Shown: positions 63,534 through 64,000 of the stretch, one piece after another
Numbering within the stretch: position 1 is the stretch's first letter
Layout of the letters: each line of letters starts with the position of its first letter
Origin: Wuchereria bancrofti
Taxonomy: Eukaryota; Nematoda; Chromadorea; Rhabditida; Onchocercidae
Assembly: GCA_005281725.1 (NCBI GenBank)
Contig: SSBO01000009.1
Location: 4,848,163 to 4,912,162 of the forward strand
DNA: 64,000 nucleotides
Direction: 5' to 3'
Translations under genes and position numbers: made by a program
Notes under the pieces: generated by a model
Databases searched by the model: none
The model's input: only the letters and a program-made list of their open reading frames with translations
Told to the model about the DNA's origin: nothing

Positions 63534-64000
63534 AAATTTACCTAGGTTTCAGTAAAATTTGAAAATATATTGGAATTTCAGGCTTTTTATTTCAAATTTC
63601 AAATTTTAGTGAGACTTTTCAAACTCGGAATTTTAAAAATGTACCATCTTCGCACATCACAGGATAGGAAATAATAATAGAAGCTAGTCACTTTTGTAAT
63701 AGAAATAATAGAAACTAGTCATTCTTTTTAGATTTTATGCATAACTGTATTCATTAATTGATCACATTCAGTTTGTTTATGACTTGTCAGTTTTTTTGGT
63801 AGTATATATGATTACTGGTAGTGAAGGTGGCCTCCTGTGCAATATCATCTGTTTTATTTATCCAACAGTAGTTAGCATTCAGGTATATACTTCCATATTT
63901 AGGATCGTAGTCCTTTCATTTATATGAATCATGCAACAAGTTATATCGATCTGATGGAATTATAGAAATTCCATATCTTCAACAAAAAATGCATTCTATC
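63534..64000. other. Window end, nothing recognised
   Basis: AT-rich, no coding exon with splice support. A duplicated word (TAATAGAA...ACTAGTCA) occurs near 63673-63722. Confidence 0.5.

Noticed and set aside
1..64000. CRISPR arrays, rRNA genes, transposase or retroelement genes
   Set aside because: No repeat-spacer array, no rRNA-like sequence and no integrase, transposase or reverse-transcriptase motifs were seen in any frame.

Overview
The window is nuclear DNA from a nematode, most probably a filarial (spirurid) worm. The base composition is very AT-rich. Every gene is cut into many short exons by introns with GT and TTTCAG-type borders. The recognisable proteins are animal housekeeping proteins, with nematode-type cysteine-rich secreted proteins beside them. 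No prokaryotic operon, IS element, CRISPR array, rRNA or convincing tRNA is present. Naming the group as filarial is inference; the eukaryotic, nematode-like gene structure is read directly.

Layout. 1-13.6 kb (+ strand, sparse): two small secreted or GPI-anchored cysteine-rich proteins of the Ly6/ET-module kind flank an unrecognised acidic, disordered protein. A long gene-poor stretch follows. 13.6-16.2 kb (- strand): a complete 10-exon FKBP52-type immunophilin (FKB-6). 16.5-17.8 kb (+): a small membrane protein diverging from it. 19.3-35.3 kb (+): a 30-exon gene whose reading phases all agree, encoding about 1541 residues. It has an N-terminal spectrin-like/coiled-coil rod and six intracellular I-set Ig domains, so it is a titin/kettin-like cytoskeletal protein. 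35.7-37.1 kb (-): a LAMP-family lysosomal membrane protein. 38.4-40.7 kb (-): an unrecognised 285-residue protein with an acidic, serine-rich tail. 41.9-46.5 kb: two convergent paralogues of a family I do not recognise, built from repeats around the core LVDEVD. 48.0-52.4 kb (-): tRNA-splicing endonuclease subunit Sen2, with its Tyr/His/Lys triad. 52.6-53.8 kb (-): part of a small membrane-anchored protein. 54.8-62.4 kb (-): a complete 26-exon cohesin subunit SCC-3/STAG. 63.3-63.5 kb (+): a tentative tiny gene.

The genes do not form one pathway; the order looks like an ordinary chromosomal neighbourhood. The region of most novelty is the inverted LVDEVD pair. Also worth a look are a triplicated splice acceptor in the Ig/spectrin gene, two perfect long hairpins, and a frame-required non-GT donor in scc-3. 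Exon borders were placed by reading phases across introns by hand. Where all phases closed (FKBP, Ig/spectrin, SCC-3, Sen2, the LVDEVD genes, the 285-residue gene) I regard the models as reliable. Several 5' ends elsewhere are unresolved and are marked so.
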